Assembly: GCA_029962745.1 (NCBI GenBank)
Contig: CM057162.1
Location: forward strand, 15,996,438 to 16,060,437
Reading direction: 5' to 3'
Length of the DNA: 64,000 nt
Origin: Echinometra lucunter
Lineage: Eukaryota; Echinodermata; Echinoidea; Camarodonta; Echinometridae
Shown: positions 46,425-56,639 of the stretch, in pieces
How positions within the stretch are numbered: the stretch's first letter is position 1
How the letters are laid out: each line of letters opens with the position of its first letter
The notes under the pieces: model-generated
Database searches by the model: none
Told to the model about the DNA's origin: nothing
Seen by the model: only the letters and a program-made list of their open reading frames with translations
Made by a program: the position numbers and the translations under genes

Positions 46425-46624
46425 TACTGTGGTTCACAGGTAAGAGCAGAGACCTTAAAAAAGGAAGGTGCACAGTTCAAAAGCCTTCCAAAAGCAAAGT
46501 ATCAATTAAATTTCTTCAAATTCTCTCTCTGCGCCACTGACATCAGTGCACATTCCTGCCCAGTTGGCTTCTGTACTGGGGCATTGGGCAATACGCAAAC
46601 AGAAGAAGAAGAAGAAAAAAAAAC
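46425..46624 (+). mobile_element. tRNA-derived SINE with (GAA)n tail
   Basis: A-box-like TGTGGTTCACAGG (46428-46440) and B-box ACAGTTCAAAAGCC (46472-46485) are about 43 bp apart. A short body follows, ending in (GAA)n-A at about 46601-46624. Open frame 46407-46676 across it is incidental. Confidence 0.6.
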
Positions 46625-46831
46625 AAATTTAATTCCATTGTTACATGTATGTCACTCATTTTCAATGACTTACTAGTATTCCTTTTTGCTTAGTAAAAAT
46701 CAAAAAACATTTTTCTGGTTCATTGGTGTTATACATTCTAAATCTGCTTTACAGGAAATGTGATATTTCCTTGGAATCACTTAGCTTCTTATTCTAGGAT
46801 CATGAAAGACCAAGAATCGCAGGCAACAATA

Positions 46832-47686
46832 GGTGCTTTCACACCTACCCGATCAGGAAAAATACCCGTAAATTACGAGAACTTGTTAAGGCCCCAAAAT
46901 ACCCGATAATTGTTCCGCGCTTTCACACCTACCAAAAGCCAGACTTCTTCGGGGTAAGTTCTCGAAGTTACGAGCATGCGTAGAACGATTTATTTTGCAG
47001 ACGAGGCTCGCGTTTTTAAATTCGCTCAGCTAGCTCAGCTCTTGATAGCGCTAGCTAGTTAGCTTGATGCGATCATCGATACGTCTCTACATATGGATGT
47101 ACACTTGCAGTCTGATAATCTCTCTTTAGAACTTTCAGTTTATTTTTTATTTCGAGATGTATCCTCTAACTCGAGGCTGGCAAGTCTTGCAGCGAGCATA
47201 TTGTAGATAGTCCTATTTCTTTGGCTGGAGGAGGGCACTGCCGTGTACACCTCCTCCTCCCTCCACATCGCTATCGGCGATGATCATAGGATGACATACT
47301 ACCGTATCCATGGTATCGATATATCAGAATAAATCATAAATAAGAAACATGAAAGGGGAACAGAACTTTACTAAAACAACGATGTAGCTAGAAATAGACA
47401 ATACAAATCTCAAATCCAGAATGTGCGGGTACACAAACGATAACGACGTCCAATACGTACACACAGTACAGTACACGGTTCGTGCGCCAGTGCTTGATGG
47501 AATAGAAGTTCTCGTAATTTGCTTTCACATTACAAAAATCCCCACGACCTTGGAGAAAGTACTCGTAATTTTGAGAAAGTACCTACTAATTTACGGGTAT
47601 TTTCTTACGGGGATATTACGTGTAATTTGGTTTCACACTGGCAAAATACCAGGTATTTTTCCTGATCGGGTAGGTGTGAAAGTGCC
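46832..47686. mobile_element. 855 bp TA-flanked element with long TIRs
   Basis: TA flanks at 46830-46831 and 47687-47688. Termini GGTGCTTTCACACCTACC and GGTAGGTGTGAAAGTGCC are complementary, with CCCGATCAGGAAAAATACC extending the match. Further in, both arms repeat TTTCACA, AATTACGAGAACTT and TACCCGTAAATTA motifs. The central 400 bp (about 47000-47400) is unique and has no transposase frame. TA flanks suggest Tc1/mariner-like integration; an AAT flank reading is also possible. Confidence 0.8.
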
Positions 47687-47745
47687 TAATGGGATAGTTT
47701 TTACACAGAATCACTCTGATCATCTCTCTCTCTTGTGAAAATATT

Positions 47746-48060
47746 TCAGTCATAGTGGATGGCCTTGAAAAGGACATCCTTGACAGAATCATAGTACCTC
47801 GAGTCATGAGTCAGGGGATATACATGAATGATTCTTTCAAGAGCAATATCATTTATATTCCCCAAAGAACAGCCAGCCAATATCATTATCATTATCATTA
47901 CTTTTATCAGCCTTAGACACTCTTCATCCCCATGTCCTACAAACAAGTTAATTTGCTTGACGATCAATCTGGTTTTATCCATTTTTTTACTATGATGCAA
48001 GCAATTATGACATAAACTTGTTCTACCAAATAATATCCACTGTTTAAGCCTCATGAACAT
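47746..48060 (-). other. 104-codon open frame, uncertain
   Basis: The frame runs from an ATG at 48060 to a stop at 47746, with a (ATGATA)n stretch reading MIMIMI in the middle. The C-terminal part (IALERIIHVYPLTHDSRYYD) looks compositionally protein-like but I recognise no family, and no splice or promoter signal supports it. It could be a decayed exon or chance. Confidence 0.15.
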
Positions 48061-48644
48061 TTAACATGTACCCATCATAATGCGCACACACTCTCTGTGT
48101 TACTGTCTCAGATTCGTGGATGGACAAACACAATCAAATATGGCAAATTTTGTCTTTTCTGAACAGACAAAATTTATGGTATACATTCATTGCGGTTGTT
48201 TGCACATTGTCCACGGGGAAACTAGGGGTTTTCCCACAAGAAGCAGAATATCCAAAGACGCTGCCCACTGTCGCAGAGAGGAAGCAAAATATGGAATTTA
48301 AATTTACAGCTCGAAAGCTTGCTATCAATAATAATCATTTAGACCTTTTTTTTCGAGAATTGAATTACTTCCAATCATCCTCTGTTATGCATACTGCGCT
48401 TGGATATGCATTAGGTTTTATTCTGCAGTGTGAACAGGGTAGGTTTGTGTACTCAAAAGTGCACCAATTTAACCCCGAATCAAATGGGTATGGGGGTTTA
48501 CTCGCATACAAAATGTAATTCAATACCCGTGTCAAACAAAGGCATTTCTACGTTTGGTCTAGAGATGGATACTGATACTCTACAAGATGATGTTGTATGG
48601 ACACTCAGGATGCTGAAATATGGAAAGGGGTTACAATGCGTTTA
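48061..48644. other. Unannotated stretch
   Basis: Open frames on plus (48120-48518, 48430-48819) overlap each other in different phases and match nothing I recognise. The distal one runs into the element at 48647. Confidence 0.5.
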
Positions 48645-48646
48645 TA

Positions 48647-49164
48647 CCTGGTGTCCCACAAAAAGCGAAATGGAGGATTTTCAGTACTTTAACCTTCAGA
48701 ACATAGATAATCATTGTACTTTAGTGGTTAAAGCATCTTCTACCAAAGAGAATAATACCAAGATCATTCAATTTGGTGAAGTAATTTTGATTCTATGCCC
48801 GTTTCTTAAAATACAGTAATTTTTCAAATTTTGCATGTTTTTCACGACAGTGGAGAGCAGAATTGTGTCAGGAATGGCCTTTCATATGGCACGTTTTGTT
48901 GCTGACATGCATCATTGGACTTCCCTCAAACATCGTATTATGAAAGGCCATCCCGACACAAAGCTGCTCTCATCAGTCGCCAAAATTTTGAAAATGACTG
49001 ATTTTAAGAAACGGGCATAGAATACAAACTACTTCACCAAATTCAATGATCTTGGTATCATTTACTTCTGTAGACGATGCGTTACCCAGTGATGTAAATA
49101 GATTATCTACTTTTTGAAGTAAGGTACTGAAAATCCACCGTTACGCTTTTTCTGGGACACCCGG
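48647..49164. mobile_element. 518 bp TA-flanked element with about 190 bp inverted arms
   Basis: TA at 48645-48646 and 49165-49166. Termini CCTGGTGTCCCACAAAAAG and CTTTTTCTGGGACACCCGG are complementary. Arms continue through GGATTTTCAGTAC, AATACCAAGATCATT/AATGATCTTGGTATCATT, TTTGGTGAAGTA and ATGCCCGTTTCTTAAAAT. About 130 bp of core contains the inverted pair ATGGCCTTTCATA/TATGAAAGGCCAT. The TA duplication and GTGTCCCA-type terminus fit a Tc1/mariner-type nonautonomous element. Confidence 0.88.
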
Positions 49165-49699
49165 TATTGGGCAAGTCTATGCGTTTTGGTCCATATGCTT
49201 CCAAATTACTGTCCTATTGTAACATCTCAAATTTGAGCATATTTGACAATACTATTAAGATTGCAAACTGTTCAAAACATAGGAAATGAAATAACATCTA
49301 TAATTAGTAAGAAGATACTCTTTCAATTTTATGTCAATTTATGTTTAAGATATCATATTAATGTAGTGTGTGTTACACCAAATGACCTTGGACTCGCCTT
49401 TGTTTTCTGAAATATATTTTTCCTCTTTTTGTGAGGGGAGGGGAGGGGAGGAGGCAAAGTTCAATAATGACATTAACCATATATGCAGCATCAATTTTCA
49501 TCGAACAATTTCCAAACCATTTTGCCTAAAATGTTCTAAGATTAGGTAAGATGAGACATGTCAGTCAATTTGAAAGTTATTTTTATCATGCAGGCAGATT
49601 TCTGTCATTTCTCTTCCTTCCAAACAAAGTACAGATAGCAGCATGAAGCATGTACACCCATTAACCCACTCGTGACAGGAATTATTTAAAGCCTGATTT
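49165..49699. other. Unannotated stretch
   Basis: AT-rich, with G4-capable G runs at about 49433-49452 (three GGGG runs plus GG). No gene seen. Confidence 0.6.
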
Positions 49700-49930
49700 T
49701 ATCAGCTTTTATTCTGCAAATTGGCAACACCAACATTTTTATTTTAATGCTACATTTTTCTTATAAAATGTCATTGTATCTGAAATGAATATAAATTGAC
49801 AGAAATTATGATGAGAAGTCAAAAAGTTGCCAATTTGCAGGGGAAAACGGTGATTTTAAACTTTCTATCACATTGCCAATTTAAGGATTTTAATGCTTAT
49901 TTCCTTTTAAAAATTTTCAGCATCAAACAA
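49700..49930. repeat. Dispersed repeat (ATTGGCAACACC), copy 1
   Basis: Shares with 62140-62365, in order: ATCAGCTTTT, CAAATTGGCAACACC, ATTTTTCTTATAAA, AATGTATCTGAAAT (TTGTATCTGAAATGAAT here), AAAAAGTTGCCAATTTGCA, TTTCTATCRCATTGCCAATT and TGCTTATTT. Confidence 0.85.
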
Positions 49931-50091
49931 CAAATATTGACGCAACCAAAATGGGCACAGTTTGTGTAGAATTTTTTGCTCTTTCTGCTCATGTATTTGG
50001 TATGATTTTTAGGGCTTTGCATCAAAAGATATTAGGCCAAACCACAAAATGTGGACCTCTGTCACGAAAGCCATAGCCTTCAGGAACCTGA

Positions 50092-50410
50092 GGGGTGTTT
50101 CATAAAGCTGTTCATTAGGTTACACACCACTTTACGAATGACTTGAACATGAAGTGCCAAATGGGATGCCTAGAGTTTTTCCTCATGTTTTAACAAGAAG
50201 TGACTACATTTCCCATAATCTCAAGTAATCGTGGCACATAATATACTTCACAACAAAAATGTGTATAAACAATGGTAACGTTAATGTAAGTCTACATATT
50301 TCACCTTTAACTGATGCGATTATAATGACTGAGAATCCCATTTGGCTTGCCATACTCAAGTCATTCGTAAAGTCATTCGTAACTTTATGAATAGCTTTAT
50401 GAAAACTCCC
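50092..50410. mobile_element. 319 bp TIR element (TTCATAAAGCTGTTCAT)
   Basis: GGGTGTTTCATAAAGCTGTT at the left pairs with AATAGCTTTATGAAAACTCCC at the right. Inner pairs are ACGAATGACTTGA/TCAAGTCATTCGT and CAAATGGGA/TCCCATTTG. The right arm has AGTCATTCGTAA twice. Confidence 0.85.
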
Positions 50411-50489
50411 AGTCCCTATATTAAACCTATTTATTCAGTAGCCAGGGAGTTAAAATTTCTTACTACACTCTCAGAAAAATTAACCCAAA

Positions 50490-51030
50490 ATCTGAGTGGA
50501 AGGCAAATTCTACTTGATAAAAAAAGTGAAGTGAACATTCAATACTACGATGACGGAATCATCTATGTTTTGTTGTTGTTTTGTTTTCATTTGCAAAACT
50601 CTCATTTATTAATTTTGCCCATCTAGAGGCAGAAGGACGCTAACTTTGTAAATGTCTTTCTGGTCCACCCTCAGAATAGTTGGTTAAAAATCATTAGGTT
50701 GGTTAAAATACGAACCAACTGTTGGTTTTAGAAAAAATCCCAATAAGTTTTACATACAAATTTGTTTTAACCAACAGTTGGTCAGTTCATATTTTAACCA
50801 AACTAATGATTTCTAACCAACTGTTCTGAGAGTGAACAGACCATAAGGGCATTTACAAAATTAGGGCCCTCCTGCTGTTAGATGGGTAATAAGATACAGA
50901 ATTAAGGAATAAGAGTTTTGCAAATGAAAACAAAACAACAACACCAAAACACAGATAGTACAATCATCATGATACTGAATGTTCACTTCACTTATTCTAA
51001 TTCAAACTGAATTTGCCTCAACCTCAGATA
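50490..51030. mobile_element. 540 bp near-palindrome (foldback)
   Basis: Both halves pair across a centre near 50760. Matched segments include AGGCAAATTC/GAATTTGCCT, AAGTGAAGTGAACATTCA, TGTTGTTTTGTTTTCATT plus TGCAAAACTC, CCCATCTA, TTTTGTAAATG, AGAACAGTTGGTTA, AATCATTAG/CTAATGATT, GGTTAAAATA and CCAACTGTTGGT. Arms are about 260 bp with a very short loop and estimated 80% or better identity. The frame at 50342-50626 is incidental. Confidence 0.88.
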
Positions 51031-51914
51031 GAAAATCTCTTTGCAGATCAAGCAAATTGTTGACATTCTAATCAGGAAACCGAGTTTGAATATTTTAAAC
51101 CGTCTGCTCCGGGCGCCACCATGTGAGGAATTCAAATATTCACGTCCTCGACCTCCCCCAACTCCGCCTAACCTTGAAAATTTAAACACATCTACCGGTT
51201 TATCCGTGCTCAGAGCCTGCATTAATATTCCATGAGGTGTTTGGGGGAAGGAAAGGGGAAGGCATTTATACGGTAGTTTGTACAGGATGATAAGATTCTG
51301 TAATTCATCATTACCAATTATCTGCCATTAATCAGACGAGTTTTCTCTACCACATCAATCTTCAATGAAAGAAAATAGCACTCCTGTAAGCATGCAAATG
51401 AGATATGTAATACATGTTGGTCTGGTAAAACCTGTGTTTAAAGATAGCTCAAGGGAAACAGGAAAAGCAGTCTTCATAATCAAATGGGCTCTTCTGAACA
51501 TGTTCATTTTGCAAATGTTTTAATGACAAACATGTTTTTTTGTAATGAAGAGAAATGTGGTCCTTATAAAATCAGGTGGCCATTTAATACAGGTAGTGGT
51601 TACTAAAGCAATTTTCATTGTTTTGTACTGACTACAGTAACTCTTATTCATGTATGTTTCGTATAGGACTCCCTACCCCTTCTCCATAGGAAATGTAGAA
51701 ACAGTAAATTTATATCATCACATTTTCAAAAGATACTCTCCTTACAACAAAATAAACATACGACCAGAACAATTCTATAAATGTGTGTCGACAAAACCTA
51801 CCACTGGTCAACCTTTTTACTAATGCATGCACTTCCCTGTATAACTCTCTTTGAAATAACAAAAAGATAAATGAAAGCAAATTTTCTCGGAAATATTATT
51901 CTTAGCAAAAGGGG
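51031..51914. other. Unannotated stretch
   Basis: 51100-51220 is somewhat CpG-rich, with a Kozak-like GCCACCATG at 51115-51123 followed at once by TGA. The rest is AT-rich with no gene. Confidence 0.55.
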
Positions 51915-52340
51915 AAAAACATCAACAGATATTAATCAAACTTGGGACTGGAAAAGGGATGAGTGAACTTGGTTGCTAACATAAAAATGTTTGTGTTTTC
52001 TTCTTATTTTGTGGTGAAAAAAGGAAAGAAAACTACATGTATACACTAGGACATTATCATTGAATTGAAAAAGAAAATTGACCAAACGGAGGAATGACCA
52101 TAAATAAACCCTAAAATCCTTAACCAATTAAGTAAAAAGAAAAAAAACATAAAGAGATATCAATCATGCTTGGGAGTGCAAAAAGCATGAGTAAACCTAA
52201 TTGATAATATAAACAAAATGTGTTTTCTTCTCATCTTGAGGTGAAAACAGGAAAGAAAAAAATAGACACAATGACCTTATTATTAAAACTTTTTTTTAAA
52301 TGTACCATACATATGAATGACCGTAAATAAACACTGTCCA
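51915..52340. repeat. Tandem duplication, about 227 bp unit x2
   Basis: AAAAACAT...AGATATTAATCA (51915) and AAAAACAT...GAGATATCAATCA (52142) begin units sharing CTTGGGA, TGTGTTTTCTTCTTAT/TGTGTTTTCTTCTCAT, GAGGTGAAAACAGGAAAGAA-type sequence and GAATGACCATAAATAAAC/GAATGACCGTAAATAAAC. Confidence 0.85.
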
Positions 52341-52850
52341 TATTTGGAGTTTTTCCCCACTTAAGCCTTAACCACCCCCCCCCCTTCCCATTTTGTTTAC
52401 AAAATTACCCAACAGCACCTCAGGTATGCGATTCATTCTAACGACTATGATTAGCGGAAGAACTAGCCTTCTATATGTATTCAGGCAAACAAACTTATTT
52501 CCTCTCTCATTCTGTCACAGATTCAAACATTTCAATCCCAAACAATTTCATCAACTGCCCAATCCATCACAAAACTATCATTGCCCTTGAAATGTCTAAT
52601 TCAACACCAGACTCAGACTACTCCCTCATTCAATTATTCATTCAAGTATCCATGACAAGAAAACATGGTTGCAATGCTTTAACCTTATTCTACATTTCCA
52701 TTCCTATGAATTTGCCACGGTTCATTCTGAAAGGACTTTTTCACTGGCGCCTGCTGAAGACATCCTCTCACAGAGACACAGTATTGGAGATCACAAGTTT
52801 GATAGGAAATCTAAGCTTAGTCACATCCGTACTACACAGAGAAAAACCAC
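52341..52850. other. Unannotated stretch
   Basis: Includes a C run at about 52374-52384. The 130-codon frame at 52475-52867 lacks recognisable domains and runs into the tandem array. Confidence 0.5.
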
Positions 52851-53500
52851 CTGTAACCCAAAGCTAGACAATTCAACATAGTCAGGAATGAACAAAGATA
52901 TCCAACACCAAAGAAGGCAGTCGCCAAGCAAAACCTTAATGAAACAAGATTTGTTTACTGGTATTTTTTTTTTTTGTTAAGCCAGACAATTCAACATAGC
53001 CATCACTGCACAAAGATATTTAACACCAAAAGAGGCAGTCACCACAAAAAAACCTTAATGAAACAAGAATTGGTTACAGCTTTAATTTTAACCTGTAACC
53101 TAAGGCTAGACAAATCAACATGGCCATCACAGTACAAAGATATTTAACACCAAGGAAGACAGTTGCTATGCTAAATCTGAAAATGGAAAGACTTGTTGAA
53201 TGCCATCATTTTAACCAATAACTCTGAGCAAGACAATTCATCACGGCTATCACTGCACAAAGATACCTAACACTAAAGAGGGGACAGTCCCTGAGCTACA
53301 ACTGAATACAAGACTTTTACAAAGATAGTTCCCACATCAAAAAGACACTTACCAGACAAAATCAAAACGTGTGTACTGCTATATTTTAAGCCCTAACCAA
53401 AAGCTAGACTTTTCAATTTGGCAATCACTACACAAAGATATCCACCATTTAAACAAGAGACAGTATACACAAAGGCAAATCTGAAAACATCATTTTCACA
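52851..53500. repeat. Degenerate tandem array, about 122 bp unit x about 5
   Basis: GCTAGACAATTCAACATAG or variants start at about 52864, 52984, 53106, 53229 and 53404. Each continues with CCATCACTGCACAAAGATAT, AACACCAAAGA and GGCAGTC. The 53229-53404 interval carries extra diverged sequence. Confidence 0.87.
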
Positions 53501-53873
53501 ATTTCCTATAATTGGAGTTACTCCTCTTCTGCTTTTAACTTGGTAAAGTGCAATAGAGAAAGGATGCTTATAGTTGTCAGATCAAATGAATAGTCTGCTG
53601 TAAGCAAGAAAGGGCATTAATTTACATGTGCTCACTTCCTTCTAGCTGTCAGTATATGCAATGTAGGCATTTAGACATCATCAGGATGCGTACATTACAA
53701 AAGGAGTTACTACTTTATTGCACAACAATCCATTTCAATGTATTTATGAGTTGCATGTTTAGTTTCTTTTGATAGTACAGGGCCTTTATGAATTCTTATC
53801 AAATCATCATCAATTTTGTTGACCTAGTAATTTAACATCTTACTTAGATAACAGATGCATCTTTCACTATTCT
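53501..53873. other. Unannotated stretch
   Basis: AT-rich; AAGAAAGGGCATTAATTT near 53608 and CTTCCTTCTAGCTGTCAG may be a decayed 11287-type hairpin. No gene seen. Confidence 0.45.
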
Positions 53874-54060
53874 GGGCCCTGTTTCATAAAATAACAATAA
53901 CATAAAATGATAATAAAACAGTAATAAAACCTGTTATTATCAGCAACAACTGCCACATTTGTGACAAATTTGCTCTCAGCCAATCAGATGCATGGATTTC
54001 AGTAGCTTATAAGAGTTATTGCAACTTGTTATTGATAACAAGTTTTATGAAACAGAGCCC
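53874..54060. mobile_element. GGGCCC hairpin MITE, copy 3 (187 bp)
   Basis: Same ends and core as 58199-58345 (GGGCCCTGTTTCATAAAA; CTCTCAGCCAATCAGAT; TTATTGATAACAAGTTTTAT), with about 40 bp of AATAACATAAAATGATAA-type AT repeat inserted in the left arm. Confidence 0.9.
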
Positions 54061-54792
54061 TGAGAAAGAATTTGATTCTTCTTTCTCTTGTCAACCTCCA
54101 CCTCCAATCTCTCTCTCTCTCTCTCTCTCTCTCCAACTTCTGAAGCATCAGTTTTTCTCCTCTCTTGTCTATTTTCACTCCCTTCTTGCTTTCTCATATG
54201 CTCATTTAAGCCTACATGAAGATGGTGTGATCTATTACAGTATTCACTGTGTTTTCCTAATTTCTGTTTCCCTCTGTCTTCCTTTGTTTTGTTATAAATA
54301 ATGATCAAATGTGGTGATACATTCTATATGTTTTATTCTTACAATTTGTACAATTGAAATTCAATTTATAAACCTATTTTGGATTTTTTTTTCTACTCAT
54401 GGTATGTAACCAAATATAATGAAACTTTTTTTTTTTTACTTCTTCATAATGTCAATAATGAATGACATTTCATTCTATATTCCCCAATATTTCTTGTGTT
54501 AACTTTTGTTCATTGGGGATCTACTTTTAAACTTTTAGTCCTTAATACCCTCTATTTGCTACTGAATATTAACTAAATTCAATACATCATTCGAAGTTTC
54601 TTTATAATGTATATAGTAAAATTACATTTTAGACATTTCCCCCTCTTTTCTTTGTGTTAACTCTTTTGCCCTACTTTAATTACACTTTTACTCATCAACA
54701 GAAAGCTTTCATTTTTGACTGACCATTATCATCTCAATTTCTTCTGACTCCTACATCTTCATTCTCCTTCTCATCATAAGCTCTAAAAGCAG
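54061..54792. other. Unannotated stretch leading to the candidate exon
   Basis: Holds a CT microsatellite near 54108-54134 and AT-rich DNA. The last 60 bp is pyrimidine-rich (TTCTTCTGACTCCTACATCT, then TCATTCTCCTTCTCATC), as in a splice acceptor region. Confidence 0.5.
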
Positions 54793-54990
54793 GTAACCCG
54801 ATCACTCACCGCTGGAGCTTCTGTGGTCAAAGGAAGAAGATCCCTAAATTGGTGATTTTCTTTGCAAAAAAGGAGAGGAAAAGACAAACAGATTTTGCAA
54901 GTCCAATGACGCGACTGACGGGATTGCCCATGTACGGGCACGATCAGTTTAATAAAGATGCGGCGAAGGCAGCGGTCGGCGCAAAGTCAG
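54793..54990 (+). CDS. Candidate internal coding exon, product unknown
   Basis: After a strong polypyrimidine tract and AAAAGCAG (AG at 54791-54792), the sequence is open in one frame for 66 codons and reaches TCAG|GTGAGG at 54990/54991. An alternative donor GAG|GTAAGG lies 5 bases further (54995). Using the first donor the exon is 198 bp and symmetric (phase 1-1). The peptide starts NPITHRWSFCGQRKK, has a basic stretch KKERKRQ, then FASPMTRLTGLPMYG and an Ala-rich end. Codon use looks more gene-like than surrounding DNA, with G/C-ending codons clustering in the 3' half, and the region is not part of any repeat seen here. I do not recognise the family. It would be one exon of a plus-strand gene whose other exons lie outside or are unrecognised. 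A non-coding conserved element is the main alternative. Confidence 0.35.
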
Positions 54991-54995
54991 GTGAG

Positions 54996-55884
54996 GTAAG
55001 GGAGATGAGTAAGAAAAGAAGAGTGGTTTTTAAAAGGAGATAAAGTTGAGGGTTGTTTGATTGAGAGGGTTAAGAAAAAAAAGGCAGATGGGAGATGAGT
55101 AGAGAAAATGAGATGGCAGGAGAGAGAAAGAGACAGAGAGAGTGAGTGAAAGAGAAGTGAAAGGACAGAAGAAAGATAAGACAGAATCAATTAAAGCGAT
55201 AAGAGGTGAGGTTTTTTAAAGGTAATTATGTTGAGGGATATCTGATTGAGAAGGGGTTGAAGGGCAGAATGATTGAAAGATAGAGAGAATGAAAGGACAT
55301 GGAAAGGAAGATTAGAAAAAAGAGAGCTTCTGAAGACAAATAGATATTAGTAAAAGAAAAGAGTGCTTATGTTTTAACTCTTACAGTGCCGATGGCACGT
55401 AAATGTGCCCAAAAGACATTACATTTTAATCGACCATTTCTCCACTTAGAATAATGGATATGGTCATGAAAATATGTCAAAGTTTAGAGGATAAATATAG
55501 TATTTAAAATATCTATCAGCCAATGGGATATTTTTTTAGAGAACCGCAGATTTTGGAAAGGATCCCTTCTTATTTTAGCTTAAAACAATAGCAAACAAAT
55601 GAGAAATGAAAATGGAGAGGTCAAGAGGAAAGCTTATTCCTATTTCCAAATAATTTTCATGCAAGACATTGAGTTAATGGAAATATGTGGTATCTTTTGA
55701 AAGGATAATAAATTTTCTACAACTTTTGTGTACAACTTATCTGTATAGAAATTACTGTTGAAGACTTACGGGCAATGGAAAAGCAAGCAATGTTCATGAT
55801 TTGGTAGAATTTGGGAACAAGCAAAACCCCTTGGCACCATAAGAGTTAAAGATGAGAAAAGTAAGGAGAGGACAAGAGAAGAAT
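54996..55884. other. GA-rich then AT-rich unannotated stretch
   Basis: 55000-55350 is purine-rich on plus, with short GAGA runs. 55350-55884 is AT-rich. No gene seen. Confidence 0.55.
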
Positions 55885-56065
55885 GGGAACAAGAGAAGAA
55901 CAGGAACAGGATGAACAGGAACAAGAGAAGAACAGGAACAAGAAAAGAACAGGAACAAGAGAAGAACAGGAACAAGAGAAGAACAGGAACAAGAAAAGAA
56001 CAGGAACAAGAGAAGAACAGGAACAAGAGAAGAACAGGAACAAGAGAAGAACAGGAACAAGAGAA
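55885..56065. repeat. 17 bp minisatellite, about 10 copies
   Basis: GGAACAAGAGAAGAACA repeats with few changes (AAGAAAAGAAC and AGGATGAAC variants). Because 17 is not a multiple of three, all frames stay open and repeat every 17 residues. The apparent proteins on both strands are artefacts. Confidence 0.95.
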
Positions 56066-56261
56066 GGAAAGAGAAAGAGCAAAGAAGAAAGTGACAAGAA
56101 GGAAAATAAGACAAGAGAGAACACGCAAGGTAAGAAGAATAGTCCTTAGGAGCGAAATAATGTTGAGAGCTATCTGATAGAGAAAGGATTAAACAGACAG
56201 GTGGGAAGAGAAAGGCACAGAATACTGGAGAGAGGGAGGACAAGAGAATAAAATGCTAAAA

Positions 56262-56317
56262 AGAACAGAGAGATCAGAACAGAGAAATCAGAACAGAGAG
56301 ATCAGAACAGAGAGATC
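56262..56317. repeat. 14 bp tandem repeat x4
   Basis: AGAACAGAGAGATC four times with one A/G change. Confidence 0.95.
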
Positions 56318-56639
56318 CGAGTCTTTGAGAATATCCCATAACTTGGGATAGTAAATAAGAACAAAATGTGCAAGTGGATTCTCTTTACTGTCCATTTATG
56401 GATGTAATAAATACACTGAATAAAGAAAAGAAATTGACTTAGATTGAAATATAATACATCTGATGATGGTAGCACATGGCATGGGAAAATCCCAGTCCAA
56501 ACCTGAACATGAGATTTGTTATGCTTTTATTGAAATGACCTTGCATTCTTTAACCTCAAACTGATGAAATGACAAGACAAGAAAAACCTTATTCCCTGTA
56601 ATGGAGAATGAAACGTAATCCCTGTTTAATTCCTACCCC

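Noticed and set aside
48120..48518. 132-codon plus frame
   Set aside because: No recognisable motif; overlapping frames in other phases are equally long; no splice evidence.
50342..50626. 94-codon plus frame
   Set aside because: Spans the end of one TIR element and the left arm of the palindrome.
51115..51126. Kozak-like GCCACCATG
   Set aside because: Followed immediately by TGA, so no peptide.
55766..56243. 120- and 149-codon minus frames
   Set aside because: 17 bp minisatellite translated; repeats every 17 residues in all frames.
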